DNA of 64,000 nt, taken from the NCBI RefSeq assembly GCF_004332115.1, contig NZ_SJPA01000001.1, positions 434,001 through 498,000 of the forward strand. Reading direction: 5' to 3'. Source of the DNA: Chlorobium sp. N1. Its GTDB lineage: Bacteria; Bacteroidota; Chlorobiia; Chlorobiales; Chlorobiaceae. Numbering within the stretch: position 1 is the first letter of the stretch; every line of letters starts with the position of its first letter. The notes under the pieces were generated by a model. It was not told the DNA's origin. It was given only the letters and a program-made list of their open reading frames with translations, and did no database searches. The translations under genes were made by a program, and so were the position numbers. Below are positions 62,713 to 64,000 of the stretch, piece by piece.

Positions 62713-63645
62713 ATGGGCAACAACACAGCAACGGCGGCCGCAGTCGACCTCGGCCGGGGGCTTCGGCTCAAGTCCCCCGTCCTGCTCGCATCCGGCACAG
62801 TCTCCTACGGCGAGGAACTCAGCCGGCTCACCGACCTCTCGAAAATCGGCGGTATCGTCACCAAGGCCATCTCGCTCGAACCGAGGGCCGGCAATCCCCC
62901 GCAGCGCATTGCAGAAACCCCGTCGGGGATGATCAACGCCATCGGACTGGCCAACGTCGGCATCGAGCGTTTCATTTCCGAGAAGCTTCCGTTCCTCCGC
63001 ACGCTCGGCACTTCCGTCGTCGTCAACATCGCCGGCCGCTCCATCGACGAGTACGCCGAGGTGGTCTCACGGCTCGACGCCCTGGAAGGCCTCGACGGCT
63101 ACGAGATCAACCTCTCCTGCCCGAACGTCAAGGGCGAGTGCATGATCATGGGGGTGAGCCCCGATGCCACCCGAGAAATCGTCACCGAACTGCGCACCGT
63201 CACGAAACGCCACCTCATGGTCAAGCTCACGCCGAACGTGACCTCGATCAGCGCGATCGCCCTGGCGGCCGAATCGGCGGGAGCCGACTCGGTCTCGCTC
63301 ATCAACACGCTGGTCGGCATGGCCATTGACTGGAAGAACCGCCGCCCGCTCCTGAGGAACGTCACCGGCGGGCTCTCGGGACCGGCCATCAAGCCGGTCG
63401 CCCTGGCGAAGGTATGGGAGGTGGCCGGCGCGGTCTCGATCCCGATCGTCGGCATGGGCGGCATCGCCTCGTTCGACGACGCCATGGAGTTCCTCGTGGC
63501 GGGAGCGAGCGCCGTGCAGATCGGCACCATGAACTTCGTCGAGCCGGACATCGGGGAACGCGTCGCCACCCGGATGGAGGAGTTCTTCGGCGCACCCGGC
63601 GCCCCTTCGATGCAGGAGTTCCGCAAGAGCCTCGTCACCGGCTGA
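62713..63645 (+). CDS. pyrD: Dihydroorotate dehydrogenase, class 1B catalytic subunit
   Basis: A 310-aa FMN TIM barrel oxidising dihydroorotate to orotate. The catalytic Cys136 is in NLSCPNVKG, where class 2 enzymes have Ser. LLASGTVSYG at the N-terminus, NAIGLANVGIERF, VKLTPNV and IVGMGGIASFDDAMEFLVAGASAVQIGT bind FMN. Class 1B uses a PyrK electron-transfer partner, which is not seen adjacent here. Confidence 0.96.
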   Translation: MGNNTATAAAVDLGRGLRLKSPVLLASGTVSYGEELSRLTDLSKIGGIVTKAISLEPRAGNPPQRIAETPSGMINAIGLANVGIERFISEKLPFLRTLGTSVVVNIAGRSIDEYAEVVSRLDALEGLDGYEINLSCPNVKGECMIMGVSPDATREIVTELRTVTKRHLMVKLTPNVTSISAIALAAESAGADSVSLINTLVGMAIDWKNRRPLLRNVTGGLSGPAIKPVALAKVWEVAGAVSIPIVGMGGIASFDDAMEFLVAGASAVQIGTMNFVEPDIGERVATRMEEFFGAPGAPSMQEFRKSLVTG

Positions 63646-63665
63646 AGCGGAGCGGAGGAAACGGT

Positions 63666-64000
63666 TCAGAGCCTGAGGCTGCGGCGGCTGGAAAGAAACT
63701 GGCTGCGGCGGCGCCAGGCTCTTTTCGAACCCATGATCCGGTACTGCCGGATGATGCGGTTCTTCGAGAGGAAGGCGGTGTTGGTAAGCTGGGCGATGAT
63801 GCGCGACTCCGTCTCGCTGACGTCGACGTCCGAGGGGCCGGCGTCGGAGAGCAGCTTGACGATGAGCGGAGCGCACTCGAGCGTGATGAAGAGCATGGTG
63901 ATGAAGGCGATGGCATTGGCCGAAGAGCGGTCTGCGCCGTCGGAAGAGTGGGCGAGCTGCCCCAAAGCCCAGTTCCGGTCGGCGAATCCCGCCGTCGATG
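63666..64000 (-). CDS. DUF4407 membrane protein, C-terminal fragment
   Basis: Only the last 111 codons are in the window; the gene continues beyond 64000. The segment AIAFITMLFITLECAPLIVKLLSDAGPSDVDV is characteristic of the C-terminal membrane region of DUF4407 proteins. It is followed by a cytoplasmic tail rich in arginine and serine (RAWRRRSQFLSSRRSLRL). The function is unknown. It converges on pyrD with a 20-bp gap. Confidence 0.72.
   Translation of the reverse strand, partial: STAGFADRNWALGQLAHSSDGADRSSANAIAFITMLFITLECAPLIVKLLSDAGPSDVDVSETESRIIAQLTNTAFLSKNRIIRQYRIMGSKRAWRRRSQFLSSRRSLRL

Overview
The window is about 64 kb of GC-rich chromosomal DNA, densely packed with metabolic genes. 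It shows no rRNA, tRNA, CRISPR array, prophage or insertion sequence that I can recognise. Gene content and order point to a green sulfur bacterium (Chlorobiota, Chlorobium/Chlorobaculum/Prosthecochloris type). The signs are a nifH-nifI1-nifI2-nifD-K-E-N-B cluster, a thioredoxin-reductase-like ferredoxin-NADP reductase beside menA, a system II (ResB/CcsA) cytochrome c maturation pair, a free-standing C-terminal half of CarB, and a lysine 2,3-aminomutase/beta-lysine acetyltransferase pair. The species cannot be fixed from this window.

Layout. 1-3413 is a minus-strand operon (4-Cys hypothetical protein, FNR, MenA, carbon-nitrogen hydrolase, M48 protease fragment). 3558-6561 holds hisF, a CIA30 protein, a YqhA-like protein and CorA. 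6581-10191 is a phosphoketolase-acetate kinase operon. 10380-11948 is purine salvage (adenine/adenosine deaminase, hpt). 12149-24575 is the nitrogen fixation island: nifV-nifA, then a 482-bp control region with a single NifA site, a sigma-54 promoter and a structured leader, then nifH-I1-I2-D-K-E-N-B and a 2Fe-2S ferredoxin. 24589-30040 is a molybdenum-centred stretch: an almost perfect ModE operator in front of a small cytochrome c and a TonB-dependent receptor, then ModE, MoaA and a MOSC protein. 30187-33164 is DUF4395-metY-metB, and 33215-36082 is thiSGHF. 36180-38212 is the cytochrome c maturation pair. 38231-42293 is ablB, a solute symporter, ablA and a MarR regulator. 42421-49334 mixes an oxidoreductase, hemN, purE, a cupin, NDH-2, argD and small membrane proteins. 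49446-52082 is exbB-exbD-exbD-tonB. 52259-64000 holds dnaG, glyA, ribBA, carB (C-half), a ferritin-like protein, a phosphoesterase, glucan phosphorylase, pyrD and the end of a DUF4407 gene.

How the parts fit. NifA with sigma-54 would switch on the nif operon, while NifI1/NifI2 would tune nitrogenase activity after translation. NifV and NifB supply FeMo-cofactor precursors. The molybdenum stretch would supply and sense the metal; the most interesting inference is that the ModE-operator-controlled cytochrome/TonB receptor pair is an outer-membrane molybdenum uptake module, powered by an ExbBD-TonB system such as the one at 49-52 kb. Glucan phosphorylase, phosphoketolase and acetate kinase suggest a route from stored polyglucose to acetyl phosphate, ATP and acetate. 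The abl operon suggests adaptation to salt.
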